Shown here: positions 7,124 through 7,975 of the stretch, in pieces
Numbering within the stretch: the first letter of the stretch is position 1
Layout of the letters: every line of letters starts with the position of its first letter
NCBI GenBank assembly: GCA_047616325.1
Contig: JBLHGN010000167.1
Span: forward strand, 1 to 7,975
From: JBLHGN01 sp047616325
GTDB taxonomy: Bacteria; Pseudomonadota; Gammaproteobacteria; Pseudomonadales; Cellvibrionaceae
Direction of reading: 5' to 3'
DNA: 7,975 nt
Translations under genes and position numbers: made by a program
The notes under the pieces: generated by a model
Told to the model about the DNA's origin: nothing
The model's database searches: none
The model's input: only the letters and a program-made list of their open reading frames with translations

Positions 7124-7718
7124 CATGACACTTCTTCATTTTTTTAGCACTGCCACACCAGCACACATCGTTGCGCCCCAATTTTATGGTGCCTAAAAAT
7201 TCACCGTCTACGTAATACCAGCGCTTATTCTCCTGAACAAAGCGAGAGCGCTCATGTAGCTGCTGCGGCAGTGCGTTTTGTTGCTGCCTTTTGGTATCAA
7301 AAAAGAAGGCTACAAATTCCACCTCGCCTTTTGTCTTGTCGGTGCCATCAATCGCCCAATGTAATACCTGCACACTTAACCAGCTTGTTTGCGCCATGCT
7401 GGAGAGCAGTTGCTCTCGCTCATCGGTACTGTTTGTGTTTGAGCTCGAAGGCGAGCCGGCGTGCAGACTTGCCGGTAGACCTGAGCGGTGGGTGCTCAGC
7501 AAGTAGTCGGGTTTTTTAAGATAAAAGGCTGTAAAGCGCGAGCGCATTAACTGCTCTGGCGTGGCAGCGTGCTGCGCACCTTCGATAAGGGGTAGACAGC
7601 AGGCACTTAGCGCAAGCGAGCTGCCACAGGGGCACGGGGCGGCCGTATTTAAGGCCTTGGGCAGGACCCTCGTGTTAGGCAAGCTGCTGGGCAAGGTATT
7701 CGATAAGTCATTAGACAT
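7119..7718 (-). CDS. ychJ: YchJ-family SEC-C metal-binding protein
   Basis: A 199-residue protein with two zinc-binding SEC-C motifs around a conserved middle domain, the layout of the UPF0225/YchJ family, whose function is not established. The N-terminal motif is C-x-C-x8-C-C at Cys29, 31, 40 and 41 (CPCGSSLALSACC). The middle part holds the family signatures LMRSRFTAF and ERSRFVQENKRWYYVDG and is NTF2-like in the family. The C-terminal motif is C-x-C-x8-C-H at Cys186, 188, 197 and His198 (CWCGSAKKMKKCH), like the SecA tail. It is longer than E. coli YchJ (about 150 residues) because of a 26-residue Ser/Pro/Leu-rich N-terminal extension and a Ser/Asn/Thr-rich insert near residues 88-100. The start follows AAGG with a 10-base gap; no better in-frame start lies between it and Cys29. 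Six bases separate it from the upstream nitroreductase, so the two are probably cotranscribed. Confidence 0.92.
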   Translation of the reverse strand: MSNDLSNTLPSSLPNTRVLPKALNTAAPCPCGSSLALSACCLPLIEGAQHAATPEQLMRSRFTAFYLKKPDYLLSTHRSGLPASLHAGSPSSSNTNSTDEREQLLSSMAQTSWLSVQVLHWAIDGTDKTKGEVEFVAFFFDTKRQQQNALPQQLHERSRFVQENKRWYYVDGEFLGTIKLGRNDVCWCGSAKKMKKCHG

Positions 7719-7724
7719 ATTGAG

Positions 7725-7975
7725 CTAGCCTTGGGGCCAAAATGTAATGCGTTCCTCTAGCGAGGGGCGAGGCCGCTCACTGGGCGCGCCCGTATAACTG
7801 CCAATATATACAAAGCCGGCTATTTTTTCTTTGTCTCTCATATTCAGTATCGCTTCAACGTGTGGGTCGTAGCTATACCATTCGGTAAGCCACTGGGCGC
7901 CGAAGCCCAAGGCCTGGCTGGCTACCAGAATATTCTGGCAGGCGGCGCCGCTGCTTAATACCTGTTCCCACTGGG
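7725..7975 (-). CDS. Nitroreductase family protein, C-terminal part (YdjA-like)
   Basis: The gene enters from beyond the right edge, so only the last 82 residues are seen. They begin QWEQVLSSGAACQNILVASQ and continue through ALGFGAQWLTEWYSYDPHV and KIAGFVYIGSY to PRPSLEERITFWPQG and a TAG stop at 7725-7727. GAACQN.L.A...GFGA.W and G(F)VYIG are the hallmarks of the C-terminal half of the FMN-dependent nitroreductase fold, closest to the small YdjA/TdsD-like group, which reduces nitro compounds or quinones with NAD(P)H; the natural substrate is unknown. Residue TTG 7910 is internal, not the start. No signal or membrane segment is visible in this part. The ychJ-like gene follows after 6 bases. 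Confidence 0.88.
   Translation of the reverse strand, partial: QWEQVLSSGAACQNILVASQALGFGAQWLTEWYSYDPHVEAILNMRDKEKIAGFVYIGSYTGAPSERPRPSLEERITFWPQG

Noticed and set aside
1..7975. Novel defence, mobile or biosynthetic system
   Set aside because: All sizeable ORFs are accounted for by known housekeeping families; there are no repeats arrays, integrase, transposase, toxin-antitoxin pair or compositional break.

Overview
The window is an ordinary chromosomal housekeeping segment from a gammaproteobacterium. Three things point to that class: a glutamate synthase pair (gltB-gltD) of proteobacterial NADPH type, a YaiL/DUF2058 gene ending in the typical DDPYA..IPDDLMW tail, and a YchJ-type SEC-C protein next to a YdjA-like nitroreductase. 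Base composition is moderate, with no strong GC bias. A marine Cellvibrio/Saccharophagus/Teredinibacter-like background is my guess from general resemblance and is not demonstrated here. I see no insertion sequence, phage gene, tRNA, rRNA, CRISPR array or sign of recent transfer.

Layout, left to right: (1) 1-333, a non-coding leader with a perfect -10 box, three spaced inverted repeats and one possible 8-codon upstream ORF; (2) 334-4947 gltB and 4960-6450 gltD, tandem and 12 bp apart, followed by a strong hairpin at 6471-6497; (3) 6567-7106, a DUF2058 protein whose start is probably a GTG rather than the upstream ATG; (4) on the minus strand, a two-gene unit made of the 3' part of a nitroreductase (7975-7725, cut by the window edge) and, 6 bp later, a ychJ-like gene (7718-7119). 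The DUF2058 and ychJ genes converge with a 12-bp gap, and an imperfect hairpin spans both stop codons.

How the genes work together: GltB and GltD form the glutamate synthase (GOGAT) holoenzyme. GltD takes electrons from NADPH through FAD and Fe-S clusters to GltB. GltB hydrolyses glutamine, channels the ammonia and reductively aminates 2-oxoglutarate, giving two glutamates. Together with glutamine synthetase this is the main ammonium assimilation route at low nitrogen. The other three genes have no evident link to it.

I did not find a new biological system. The parts most worth a second look are the gltB leader (dyads plus a possible short leader peptide), the DUF2058 start and the hairpin shared by the two converging genes. 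All are modest, testable observations.
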